Shown: positions 18,101 through 25,770 of the stretch, in pieces
Layout of the letters: the number at the start of each line of letters is the position of its first letter
Position numbering within the stretch: position 1 is the stretch's first letter
Assembly (NCBI RefSeq): GCF_029541745.1
Contig: NZ_CP089746.1
Location: 682,001 to 746,000, forward strand
DNA length: 64,000 nucleotides
DNA from: Streptomyces sp. LX-29
GTDB lineage: Bacteria; Actinomycetota; Actinomycetes; Streptomycetales; Streptomycetaceae
Reading direction: 5' to 3'
Translations under genes and position numbers: made by a program
The notes under the pieces: model-generated
Seen by the model: the letters and a program-made list of their open reading frames with translations, nothing else
What the model was told of the DNA's origin: nothing
Database searches by the model: none

Positions 18101-18409
18101 GTCGAGCTCCTCCGTGCGCCCGGTGAACGGCACCACGGCGTTGCGGGCGTTGAGCATCCGGCTCGGTAACTCCCGTAGCCACGGCATCGGCGCCCGCCCG
18201 GGCGGGTCCCAGGCCAGGAGCAGGTAGACCGGTACGCCGTCACCGAAGACATGCAGGTCGGCGCCGACGACGCCATAGCCGAAGCCGGCCTGGACCTGGA
18301 CGTGCTGCGCCGCCGGGGGAACGCTCGCCCGGTGCCCGTCGAAACCCTCGTGTTCCTCCCGTCCCTCGTCACCCTCGTGACCCTCGCGCTCTTGGTCCAT
18401 GCGGCTCAC
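15161..18409 (-). CDS. STAND-type NTPase with C-terminal TPR array
   Basis: About 1082 residues. Residues 1-30 are Glu/Gly/His-rich; 37-60 hold a short Gly/His motif (QAGFGYGVVGADLHVFGDG) matching one in the upstream nucleosidase; the P-loop is GPGGQGKT (122-129), Walker B ILLIVDYAD (173-181), and a sensor-like VLLLARTDTMWP follows (206-217). From about residue 560 to the end are many TPR-like repeats of the kind EEALAVTGEASAIYRRLAAARPDEYLPDLAAALTN (in part), about 50 residues each. This is the layout of STAND/NLR-like signal ATPases: N-terminal adaptor, NTPase switch, C-terminal sensor repeats. The GTG at 18409 overlaps the upstream stop by 4 bp; an ATG at 18400 is the alternative start. Function in phage or stress sensing is inference. 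Confidence 0.8.
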   Translation of the reverse strand: MSRMDQEREGHEGDEGREEHEGFDGHRASVPPAAQHVQVQAGFGYGVVGADLHVFGDGVPVYLLLAWDPPGRAPMPWLRELPSRMLNARNAVVPFTGRTEELDDLRAWRETGPRLAVRWLYGPGGQGKTRLAHETAAAAAAEGWLVAFAVQGMGPIHPPPGSQDLRADDAAGILLIVDYADRWPPSHLTWLLSNALLHRATTPARVLLLARTDTMWPALRAALEPLYAGASSRRLEPVPDADGARAELFTAARDGFAALYGVPEPSAIEPPGPLHHPDLGLTLAVLMAALVAVDARHRGRRPPTDVAGLTLYLLDREHLHWATLPGDGRHLLPDPADDGGRSGRSGGGPAPRPYRTPPEVMNRTVFVAALTGALPRAAGAELTRRLLPGQDVEQVLADHAVCYPPTASGVVFEPLYPDRLAEDFLALTLPGHDAEYPARDWAAETTVALLARTPDGTAPNWLPRTVSALAAAAARWPHVGRGHLYPLLHRDPRLAVEAGGDALTTLASGPDIEFGLLESIEPHLPGRRHVDLDAAGLAVVGRLTAHRLEAAEDSATRARLHTDLGWRLNATGRREEALAETRRAVDHYRRAAADRPGEPDPDLAHALANLCYALSDLGHREEARSAAEEAVAAYRLLAATGPATSPSGSTGAGGYAADLAHALNTLGTTLAALGRHEPALTACEEAVALYRAMVTARPDGGTATGSETGSETDAETGEGTVVGTGTGAAASSAEEDPLVPDLAAALDNSGLWLTRLGRYEEALAVTGEASAIYRRLAAARPDEYLPDLAAALTNHGIPLLELGRLDEALTVMAGSVDAYRRLAETRPEAFEHHLATALSNLGSPLWSLSRVRESLAASVESVEIRRRLAAARPDVFTPDLATALNNLSVDLLADERPVEAHAAAHEAAVLRRRLAEEDPLSYAPYLASALSNEGNALLALDRAEEAVVAGAEAVAAYRSLADRHPDAYAALLAAALTGHAAAVRAAGRPLEALDALAEAVALRRRLTAERPDAFAADLAAALVELGDHLAALDRPGPAHAAVAEAIARYEALDEGARANPMVADGLAKALALRAALSPVSGD

Positions 18410-20010
18410 GGCCCCAGGTGGGGGAAGGCCAGCCGTGCCGCGAGCTCCACCGCGACGTCCGTCGCCAGGGGGCCGGTCAGCTCGTCGAAGGGCAGGGAGT
18501 CCCGGGGCGGCACGCGGAAGGGGGCCCTTCCGGGGCGCAGGACGTCGAGGGCCGGTGCCACCCGCCCCGGAGCCGGCAGTTCGACGTCGCAGAGGGTGCG
18601 GACCGCCCGACCGACCTGGTCGGCGAGCACCTGCACGTCGGGGGTGGTGGGGAGGTGCAGCGGCAGCCAGACGGAGCGCTGCCCGCTGTAGCACACGGCG
18701 ACACCCACGAGGGGGCGTTCGATGCCGTACGACTCCACCCAGACGGCCGCGTCGGAGAAGCGCACGCTCAGGCTGTGGGCGGGGATCGCGAGGGCTCCGC
18801 GGCAGAAGCGGTGGAGTTGGTTCATCAAGGTTCCCCGGGCGCGTGGGTCGAACCGCTGGGCCTCGCCGACGGGCACCAGGTGGAGCCCGAGCACCGGGCC
18901 CTCCTCCTCGATCTCCGGCTCCGTCAGACCCGGTTGCCAGAGGGGCTGGACCGGGTCGACCAGTGGCGCCCAGGCGGGGCCGAGGCTCCAGGTGCGCCGC
19001 GGCGGCGCGGGCACCGGGACCCCCTGGTGCAGATGCATGTCGCCCTTGAGGACGCCGAACGCCGCGCCACCCTGCGCGATCACCTGCTGGGTGTCGGACG
19101 CGGGGGGCGGGGCCGGTGGCGCGGGAGCCGCGACCCGGGCCGTCGGGACGACCGGGTCGGCTGGGGCCGCGTCCGCCTCGGCCCCCGCGTCCGCCTCAAC
19201 CTCCGCGTCCCGCTCGGCCGCCTCCGCTCCTTCCGGTGGTGGCCCGGTCAGCCGCGTCACCAGCGCGACCGCGAAGGCAGCCGCGTGCGCGGCGGCGACG
19301 GGCTGCCAGGTCGCGTCCTCCGTCGGGCGCTTGAGCCCGTCGGCCTTGTCGCTGATCCCGCGGACGGTGAGGACGGGCAGGGAGCGGTTGAGATGCCCGG
19401 CGTGGGAGACCCCGGCGCTCTCCATCTCGATCGCCGCGGCGTCGTTGTAGGTGCGGCGTAACTGCTCGGCGAGCGGCGTGCTGCGGGAGTTCAGGACCAC
19501 GTCACCGGCGGCGATGGGTTTGAAGTGCACCTGGGGCGGCGGCCGTCGGCCGGGCGGGAGGCGGTCGGTCCAGGCTCCGGTACGGGCGAGGTGACGGGCG
19601 AGCTGGTCGAGTTCGTGCGGGGCCTCCCAGGCCCGGGGACGCGCGTGGAAGCCGTCGTCCTCGTCCTTGCCGCCGTGGTAGGCGTAGATCTTGGTGGCGA
19701 CCACGACGTCGCCCAGCTCGATGTCGTTCTTCAACCCTCCCGCGACGCCGCTGAACAGCAGCGCCCGCGGCCGGAAGGTGGCGATCGCGCGCTCGGTCAG
19801 CACCGCGGCGCCGGGGCCGCCCTCTCCGGTCACCGCGAGGGCGATGTCGACGCCCGCCCCGCCGTCGGCCGCGGCCAACCGCCCGACCTCGAACAGGGTG
19901 CCGGCGGGGTGGGACCGCGTGCGCAGCCCGGTCAGATGGGCGCGAACGGCCTGGTACTCCAGGTCGAGGGCGGTCAGCACCACCACGGTGGCGGGGGCGT
20001 CAGTGCTCAC
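18406..20010 (-). CDS. MTAN/PNP-like nucleosidase-domain protein, putative effector
   Basis: A 534-residue protein. Residues 8-255 form a nucleoside phosphorylase / 5'-methylthioadenosine nucleosidase domain: VVVLTALDLEYQAV (Glu18), LFSGVAGGLKNDIELGDVVV, AAIEMESAGVSHAGH (Glu195, Glu197) and VRGISDKADG (Asp221), so the expected catalytic acids are all there. Residues 255-305 are an acidic then Pro/Ala linker. Residues 307-333 (VIAQGGAAFGVLKGDMHLHQ) resemble the N-terminal motif of the downstream NTPase. The C-terminal 200 residues form a separate unrecognised domain (SVRFSDAAVWVESYG, VAVCYSGQRSVWLPL). Metabolic MTANs are about 230 residues, so the extra domains argue for a signalling or effector role. 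GTG start at 20010 with GAGGAA upstream; first gene of the operon. Confidence 0.82.
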   Translation of the reverse strand: MSTDAPATVVVLTALDLEYQAVRAHLTGLRTRSHPAGTLFEVGRLAAADGGAGVDIALAVTGEGGPGAAVLTERAIATFRPRALLFSGVAGGLKNDIELGDVVVATKIYAYHGGKDEDDGFHARPRAWEAPHELDQLARHLARTGAWTDRLPPGRRPPPQVHFKPIAAGDVVLNSRSTPLAEQLRRTYNDAAAIEMESAGVSHAGHLNRSLPVLTVRGISDKADGLKRPTEDATWQPVAAAHAAAFAVALVTRLTGPPPEGAEAAERDAEVEADAGAEADAAPADPVVPTARVAAPAPPAPPPASDTQQVIAQGGAAFGVLKGDMHLHQGVPVPAPPRRTWSLGPAWAPLVDPVQPLWQPGLTEPEIEEEGPVLGLHLVPVGEAQRFDPRARGTLMNQLHRFCRGALAIPAHSLSVRFSDAAVWVESYGIERPLVGVAVCYSGQRSVWLPLHLPTTPDVQVLADQVGRAVRTLCDVELPAPGRVAPALDVLRPGRAPFRVPPRDSLPFDELTGPLATDVAVELAARLAFPHLGP

Positions 20011-20094
20011 GGAGGTTCCTCACTGTCGGCCGTCCGAGACTACTCCGAACGGGTGGCCCAGATCACATCGACGGCTCTTCTTCCTTCGGTCCCT

Positions 20095-20157
20095 CCGTTC
20101 CGGCCTTCCTTCGTTCCTTGCTCCGTTCCGGCCTTCCTTCGTTCCTTGCTCCGTTCC
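20095..20157. repeat. 28-bp tandem repeat (2.25 copies), pyrimidine-rich on the + strand
   Basis: Two perfect 28-bp copies (20095-20122, 20123-20150) plus a partial third. The unit begins CCGTTCCGGCCTTCCTTCG. It lies in the 199-bp region between the nucleosidase operon and the divergent acetyltransferase, upstream of both. Confidence 0.9.
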
Positions 20158-20209
20158 TCCGGCGATATTCGCGTGCCGGGCCCGAGCGTGCGCGCATAGC
20201 CTCGGGCCC

Positions 20210-20686
20210 ATGGCCCATCCTTCTCCGCACCCGATCGTCCCCGAAGACTTCACCGCGCCACGGGAGCTGACGACCCGTGACTTCCGGCTCGAGCCCCTGG
20301 GGCCGCGGCACAACGAGGCCGACCACGCCGCGTGGACCTCCGGCATCGAGCACATCCGGACCACACCCGGCTTCGAGGGCCGCGGCTGGCCGCCCCCGGG
20401 CGGGATGTCGGAGGCGGACAACCTCCGTGACCTGGAGCGGCACGCGGACGACTTCGCCCGGAGGTCCGGCTTCACCTACACCGTGCTGGAGACCACGCCC
20501 GAGGGCGGCGAGGACGTGGTCGGGTGTGTGTACATCTACCCGTCGCGCAACGATCCCGGACACATCGAGGTGCGGTCCTGGGTCCGGGCCGACCGGGCCG
20601 CGCTGGACCGGCCCCTGTACGAGGCCGTGCGCGACTGGTTGGCATCGCGGTGGCCGTTCCCGGAGGTCCGGTACCCCGGTCGTTGA
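20210..20686 (+). CDS. GNAT-family N-acetyltransferase
   Basis: A 158-residue protein with a GNAT-like fold: TTRDFRLEPLGPRHNEADHAAW at the N-terminus, the beta4 segment DVVGCVYIYPS, and the strand-helix EVRSWVRADRAALDRPLYEAV, WLASRWPFPEV. The acetyl-CoA pyrophosphate loop is not the consensus Q/RxxGxG/A, so the assignment rests on overall pattern and is less certain than usual. The ATG at 20210 lies at a short distance from an AT-richer segment and could be read from a short leader. It is divergent from the nucleosidase gene. Confidence 0.7.
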   Translation: MAHPSPHPIVPEDFTAPRELTTRDFRLEPLGPRHNEADHAAWTSGIEHIRTTPGFEGRGWPPPGGMSEADNLRDLERHADDFARRSGFTYTVLETTPEGGEDVVGCVYIYPSRNDPGHIEVRSWVRADRAALDRPLYEAVRDWLASRWPFPEVRYPGR

Positions 20687-20744
20687 CTCGCGCCGGTACG
20701 CCACCCGCGCACATCGGGCGCGAGGCTCCTCACGGCAGGCGACG

Positions 20745-23700
20745 CTAGAGCAGGCCCAGTTCACGGGCCGTACGGACCGCGTCGCCACGCCGCCGCACGC
20801 CCAGCTTCCGGTAGATGCTCTTCAGGTGGGTCTTCACCGTGTTCACCGACACCCGCAGCTCGGTCGCGATCTCGTCGGTGGAGAGCATCTGGGCCGCCTG
20901 CCGCAGGACGTCCCGCTCGCGCCGGCTGAGCGACTCCACGACCACCGGCTGCCCGCCCTCCTCCGGGGTGGTCACGCCTCCGTCCGGGGTCGCCAGCCAG
21001 CGGTGGGCGCGGGCGAGTTCGGGCTCGGCGCGCAGCAGCTCCGACAGCCAGCCGTCCACCTCCCGGAACGGCCGGCGGAGCCGCTCGGGCCGGGCCAGCT
21101 CCATGGCGCTGGACAGCAGCCGACGCGCGCTCCTTCCGTCCCCGGACCGGGCCGCGACCTGCGCGCGCAGCAGCAGGATGCGGGTGCGGGTGGCCGCGGG
21201 CGTGCTGACCGCGCACGGCAGCGACGCCAGGACGTCCGCCGCCTGCCGCTCCCGGTCCGCCGCCAGCAGGGCCTGGGCCAGGGCCAGTTCGTGGTCCGTA
21301 CGGTGCGAGGCGACCGTCGCCAGCGTGGTCAGCGCCGCCGAGGCGTCGCCGTGCGCCAGATGGGCCGCGGCCTCCGCGGTGGCCAGCGCGTCCGCCTCCC
21401 ACCCGGAGACCAGGCCCTCCGGCAGCGGGCGCGGACCGGATCGCCGGAGGTGGGCGGATGCCGGCCCGTGGGCCCGTGACGGCCCATAGCCGGGTGTCGG
21501 CCTGTGACCTGGTGACGTCCCATGGCCGGGTGGGGAACCGTGGGCGGATGCCGAACCATGGGCAGGCGGCCGCCCGTGGCCGGACGCCCGTACCTGGTCT
21601 GAGGCCGGTTCCCCGTCGGACGCCGGTCCCCTGTCAGACGCCGCCGGTCCCCTGCCGGGCGGCGGTTCCGTGGCGGGTGACGGCCGACGGCTGGGGGCCG
21701 GTCCCTGGTCGTGCGCCTGCCGGTGGTCGGGTGTCGATCCCCGGCCCGACGCCGACCCGTAACCGGGTGCCGGCCCGTACCCGAGGGCGTGGCGCGCCAC
21801 GGCCGCTCGCGCGTCGCGCAGCGTCCTCAGTGCGCCTTCCCACGCACCCTCGGCCACCGCGAGCCGGGCGGCGACGACGGCGGCCGTGACGGCCACCACG
21901 GGGTCGTGGCGCAGCCCGGGCCGCGTGACGGCACACGCCAGGTGGGTGCGGGCGGCGGGCAGGTCGTCGTGTTCCGTGGCGGCCGCGCACAGGACCAGCT
22001 CCCCCAGGCCCGCACGGCCACTGGGCGGAACTCCCGCGCGCTCCGCGGCGGCCAGGGACTGGCGCGCGTGCGCCTCCGCGCGTCGTATCCGACCACTGAG
22101 CAGCTCGGCCATGGCCAGCCGCTCCAGACACTCGGGGCGCGGGGACTCCGCCCGCAACGCCTCGCACGCCGCCACCGCCTCGGCGAGCGTGGCCTGTGCC
22201 TCGTCCAGACGCCCGGCGCGCAGTTGCGCGTACCCCAGCCCGGAACGCAGCATCGCGGGGAGTTCGGGGTGTTCCTCCACCAGTCGCGACGGCAGTCGCC
22301 GTAGTGACCGCAGGGCGTGGTCCGCCGCGTGCCCGATCGGGTCGGGACCCGCCCCGGCGCCCCGGGCGTCCGCGAGGGGCCCGCCGCCGACGGCGTTCCC
22401 ACCGCGGCGCCCGCCGTCCCTGCCGATGGCCGATTCCGCCGCCAGGTCCGATTCCGCCGCCACAGCCGGTTCCACCCCCGCGGCCCGTTCCGGCCCCACA
22501 GCCGGTTCCCTCTCGGCGGCCGATTCCGCCTCGACGCCCGATTCCGCCTCGACGCCCGGTTCCGGCGCGTCGACCGGAGCGGCCGTCGGGGGCGGCGTCC
22601 CGTCCGGGCGGTGGTCCGCGCCAGCTGCCGCGAGGTCGCCCGCGCCGGCGCTCCGCGCGCGGTCCGCCCGGCCCGCGCCGTTGAGCGGGGCCGCGCCGGC
22701 GGCGGCCGAGCCGGCCAGGCCGCCTCCCGGGGCCATGCCCTCCGCATGCCGGGCCGCCGCCCCCCTGCCCTCCGTGGCGCCGAAGCCGGGACCAGCGCCC
22801 ACAGCATCCGCCGCTCCGGGCATCGCTCCGGATCGGCCGACCAGGTCGCCCACACAGCCTGCGCCATCGAGCGCGTCGTCTCCGGCCCCCACAGCGTCAG
22901 CCGTGTCGGTCGAAGCCGCCGGGCGGGTCGCGACATCCACCGTGCCGCCACCGCCCGCGACCACCACCGCCCCACCACCGCCGGCCGAGCCCGCGACATC
23001 GCCAGCCGAAACCACACCTCCGGCCGCGGCGCCGTCGACCTCCGCGCCCTCCCAGACGCCCGCGCCTCGCGGCGCGCCCGCGCCTCGCCGCGCGACCGCC
23101 GTGTCTCGGCCGTCAGCGGCACCCGTCGCCGCGTCACCCGTGCCGCCCGGCACGGTGGGAGGCGAGGAGGCACGATGCCGGGGCGCACGGCCGCCGCGCG
23201 GGCTGTCGCCGCCGGGCGGGCTGTCGACGCCGTCGGGCGCCCCGTACCCGGCGGCAGCGGCGCGCCGGTCCGCCGGTCCGGTCCCGGTGCGGACGTCGCC
23301 CGTGCCGCCCGCGACAGGGGTCCCGTCGATCTCCGCCGCCCCGCCCTGGACTCCCCCGCCCCTCACCCGCTCCGCCGTGCCCACGGCTCCCCGCTCGCCG
23401 CTCGCGGACTCGGCCTCCGCCGTCGCCATCGTCGTCGGAACGGCCGGGAAGGCGAGGCCGGCGGCGCGCAGGCAGGCCACCACGTCCGCGCCCGGCACCA
23501 CATCCGCGCCCGGCACCGGGTCGCACCCGGGAGACCCGGGCTCCGGCCCTGGGACGCTCGATACGGCCAGGGCGTCGACGTTCGCCGTCCCGTCCGCTCC
23601 GGCCCCACCGCTCACCACGGTCGTCCGGGGCGGCCGGGACGCGCGGGGAGCTCGGGCGGCACCGTCCACGGTGGTGGCCCGGGGGGCGTCGTCGCCCCAA

Positions 23701-25133
23701 CCGGTCAGGCCACCGGCCAGCGTCTTCAGGAAGTCGTGGGTGAAGGCCGACGCCGGGTCGGGCAGGGGGTCGGGGCAGCGAGCGAGAGCGGCGTGGCAGC
23801 CGGCGGCGTCGTGGCGGGCGAGCCGGCGGGCGGCGGTGACGAGGGCGGGGGCGGCGCCGGGGAGGCCGTCGGGCATGGCGTCGAACACGGCGCTGAACCG
23901 TTCCGCCTCCGGGCCGGTCAGCAGCCGCCCGATCGACAGGCTGCCGACGAGCTCTCCCGCGGCGAAGTCCCAGTCACCGGCCGTGGCCGCCTGGGCGATG
24001 GCGTCGGCGCGCCGGCCGGCGGCGGCGAGCCAGCGGGCGGCGCGGCGGCGCAGCTCGACCTCCAGGCCGCGGTGGCCCGAGCGCAGCCGGGCCCTGAGCA
24101 CCTCGGCGAGGACCGGGTTGAGCCGGTACCAGGGCTGCGAGTCGATCCGTTCGACGAAGGCGTTGTCGCGGTGCAGTCGGGCCAGGACGCGGGCGGCGTC
24201 GTCGCGGCCGGTGAGCGCGTCGGCGAGGTCCGGGTGGACGCGCTCGACGACGCTGACGCGCAGCAGCAGATCGCGGGTGGCGGCGGGCTGCGCCCGTACC
24301 ACCTCGGCGAGCAGGTAGTCGGCGATCGCGGTGCGTTCGGCGGCGAAGTCGCGGACGAACGCGGCCGGTTCGGGCGCGTGTTGCATCGCCAGGGCGCACA
24401 GCCGGAGCCCGGCCGCCCAGCCGTCGGTGCGCGCGATGAGGGCGCGGGCCTCGGCCGCGGCGACCTCGAGGCCGTGTCCGCGCAGCAGTTCCCGTGTCTC
24501 GTCCTCGCCGAACCTCAGGTCGGCCGTGCGGAGCTCGGTGATGTCGCCGGCCGCGCGGTAGCGGTGCAGGGGCAGCGGCGGGTCGCTCCTGCCGGTCACG
24601 ACCAGGCGGAGCCGCGGGGCGGCGTGCCGGAGGAGGAAGTGCAGGGCGTCGGCGGTCGATGGCGCGGCGGTCGCGTCGAACTCGTCCAGGATGAGCACGA
24701 GCGGGTCGGGGCAGGCGGCGAGCTGCGCCGCGAGGCGCGCCAGCAGGGGCCGGCCGGGCACGCCGGTGCGGGGCGCGACGAGGTCGGTGGGCAGGGGCAC
24801 GCCCTGGCGGCGCAGCGCCCGCAGCAGATAGGCCCAGAAGGCGCCCGGCGGCTCGCCCGCGTCCACCGTCAGCCAGCCGACCCGCAGGCCGGCGGGGGCC
24901 TGACCGGCCCAGTGCGCGGCCAGCACGGTCTTCCCCGATCCGGGCGGGCCCGTGATGAGGGTCAGCGGGCCCTGTGCCCCGGCGGAGAGGCGGGCGCACA
25001 GCCCCGGCCTCCGTACGAAGACCCGCGGCGGCGGTGGGATCGTCAGCCGTGCGACGAGCAGCGGGCCGGGGCCGGTGCCGGGCACCGTCCCCGCCCGCTC
25101 GGGTCGCGGGGTCGCGGGAGCTGCTGTGCGCAT
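20745..25133 (-). CDS. LAL/MalT-type LuxR-family ATP-binding regulator with large low-complexity inserts
   Basis: About 1462 residues, roughly 1.5 times the usual LAL length. N-terminal NTPase: Walker A TGPPGSGKT (61-69), Walker B LVLILDEFDA, then LVVTGRSDPPLPLHR as in MalT. C-terminal LuxR helix-turn-helix: LSRRERDVLRQAAQML, then STDEIATELRVSVNTVKTHL and KSIYRKLGVRRRGDAV. Between the MalT-like core and the tetratricopeptide-like region sit two long inserts: residues about 478-938, rich in Ala/Gly/Pro/Thr/Val, and about 1114-1234, with short His/Gly/Pro repeats (SGHGRPPAHGSASAHG). The ATG at 25133 is preferred; GTG 25142 and 25199 are alternatives with weak ribosome sites. Ligand and targets unknown; LAL proteins often control antibiotic or sugar genes, but no cluster is next to it. 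Confidence 0.8.
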   Translation of the reverse strand: MRTAAPATPRPERAGTVPGTGPGPLLVARLTIPPPPRVFVRRPGLCARLSAGAQGPLTLITGPPGSGKTVLAAHWAGQAPAGLRVGWLTVDAGEPPGAFWAYLLRALRRQGVPLPTDLVAPRTGVPGRPLLARLAAQLAACPDPLVLILDEFDATAAPSTADALHFLLRHAAPRLRLVVTGRSDPPLPLHRYRAAGDITELRTADLRFGEDETRELLRGHGLEVAAAEARALIARTDGWAAGLRLCALAMQHAPEPAAFVRDFAAERTAIADYLLAEVVRAQPAATRDLLLRVSVVERVHPDLADALTGRDDAARVLARLHRDNAFVERIDSQPWYRLNPVLAEVLRARLRSGHRGLEVELRRRAARWLAAAGRRADAIAQAATAGDWDFAAGELVGSLSIGRLLTGPEAERFSAVFDAMPDGLPGAAPALVTAARRLARHDAAGCHAALARCPDPLPDPASAFTHDFLKTLAGGLTGWGDDAPRATTVDGAARAPRASRPPRTTVVSGGAGADGTANVDALAVSSVPGPEPGSPGCDPVPGADVVPGADVVACLRAAGLAFPAVPTTMATAEAESASGERGAVGTAERVRGGGVQGGAAEIDGTPVAGGTGDVRTGTGPADRRAAAAGYGAPDGVDSPPGGDSPRGGRAPRHRASSPPTVPGGTGDAATGAADGRDTAVARRGAGAPRGAGVWEGAEVDGAAAGGVVSAGDVAGSAGGGGAVVVAGGGGTVDVATRPAASTDTADAVGAGDDALDGAGCVGDLVGRSGAMPGAADAVGAGPGFGATEGRGAAARHAEGMAPGGGLAGSAAAGAAPLNGAGRADRARSAGAGDLAAAGADHRPDGTPPPTAAPVDAPEPGVEAESGVEAESAAEREPAVGPERAAGVEPAVAAESDLAAESAIGRDGGRRGGNAVGGGPLADARGAGAGPDPIGHAADHALRSLRRLPSRLVEEHPELPAMLRSGLGYAQLRAGRLDEAQATLAEAVAACEALRAESPRPECLERLAMAELLSGRIRRAEAHARQSLAAAERAGVPPSGRAGLGELVLCAAATEHDDLPAARTHLACAVTRPGLRHDPVVAVTAAVVAARLAVAEGAWEGALRTLRDARAAVARHALGYGPAPGYGSASGRGSTPDHRQAHDQGPAPSRRPSPATEPPPGRGPAASDRGPASDGEPASDQVRASGHGRPPAHGSASAHGSPPGHGTSPGHRPTPGYGPSRAHGPASAHLRRSGPRPLPEGLVSGWEADALATAEAAAHLAHGDASAALTTLATVASHRTDHELALAQALLAADRERQAADVLASLPCAVSTPAATRTRILLLRAQVAARSGDGRSARRLLSSAMELARPERLRRPFREVDGWLSELLRAEPELARAHRWLATPDGGVTTPEEGGQPVVVESLSRRERDVLRQAAQMLSTDEIATELRVSVNTVKTHLKSIYRKLGVRRRGDAVRTARELGLL

Positions 25134-25770
25134 GGCTGTCACCGGGGTTTCACGGCAGGACGTGGGGGCCGCCCGTGCGCTTTCGCCCGGAACCTCCACT
25201 CAACCGCCGATCATCGAAGATCACCACCCGGGCCGGCCGCCGCCGGGGCGTGCGCCGGGCCGGAATGACGGCCGGGGCCCGTACGGCCGCGAGGGTCGCC
25301 GGAGCACGGCCGCGGGGTCGGGTCGCCGGGGGCCCGGCCGCGGTCGCGGCGACCGGCCGCACGGGGCGCGGGGGTCCCGAGACGTGGCCGCGATCGTGAC
25401 GCCCGGCGCATGGCCGCGGGGGTCGCCGAGGCGTGGCCGCGGTCGCGGCGGCCAGCCGCACGGGGCGCGGGCAGGCGAAGCCGACGCCCCCTCATATGCC
25501 GTGAGCAAGCGCAGAGTTCATCAACCCTAGTCCATTACCGGCGGGTGAACCCGCTCCGCTGGTGGTCCTGGCGCGGTCTCCGCCACTCTGGTCGGACGGC
25601 GTGGTCAGGTCCATCGACGTGCCCGCCCAGGGCGCGGGGCGGAAAGGCGGTGACGCGGCGGCGTGCGGCGGCGGTCTGGAGAACGGTCTCGGGAGCAGTC
25701 TGGAGAACGGCCTGGAGAACGGTCCGGGGATGGGGCCCGGGATGAGGTCGGGGAGCGGGCCGGCGGACGG
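25134..25770. other. 637-bp intergenic region with a 37-bp direct repeat, no convincing gene
   Basis: Very GC-rich DNA between the divergent LAL regulator and ABC transporter genes. A 37-bp segment at 25336-25372 recurs at 25435-25471 with two mismatches, 99 bp apart. Open frames on the minus strand encode only Pro/Arg/Gly/Ala repeats (such as RAPCGRSPRPRPG) and show no ribosome site. Next to the ABC gene (25674-25730) the motif CTGGAGAACGG occurs several times. An AT-richer patch at 25490-25550 may be the promoter. Confidence 0.55.

Noticed and set aside
15293..18169. A 958-codon open frame on the plus strand
   Set aside because: It is antisense to the NTPase/TPR gene, has Arg/Gly/Val-rich composition without domain resemblance, and arises from high GC content and scarce stop codons.
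20095..20157. CRISPR array
   Set aside because: Repeats are directly adjoining with no spacers, and no cas genes are present.
25150..25508. Proline/arginine-repeat frames on the minus strand between the LAL and ABC genes
   Set aside because: No ribosome site, no domain, and the repeats come from GC-rich direct repeats in the DNA.
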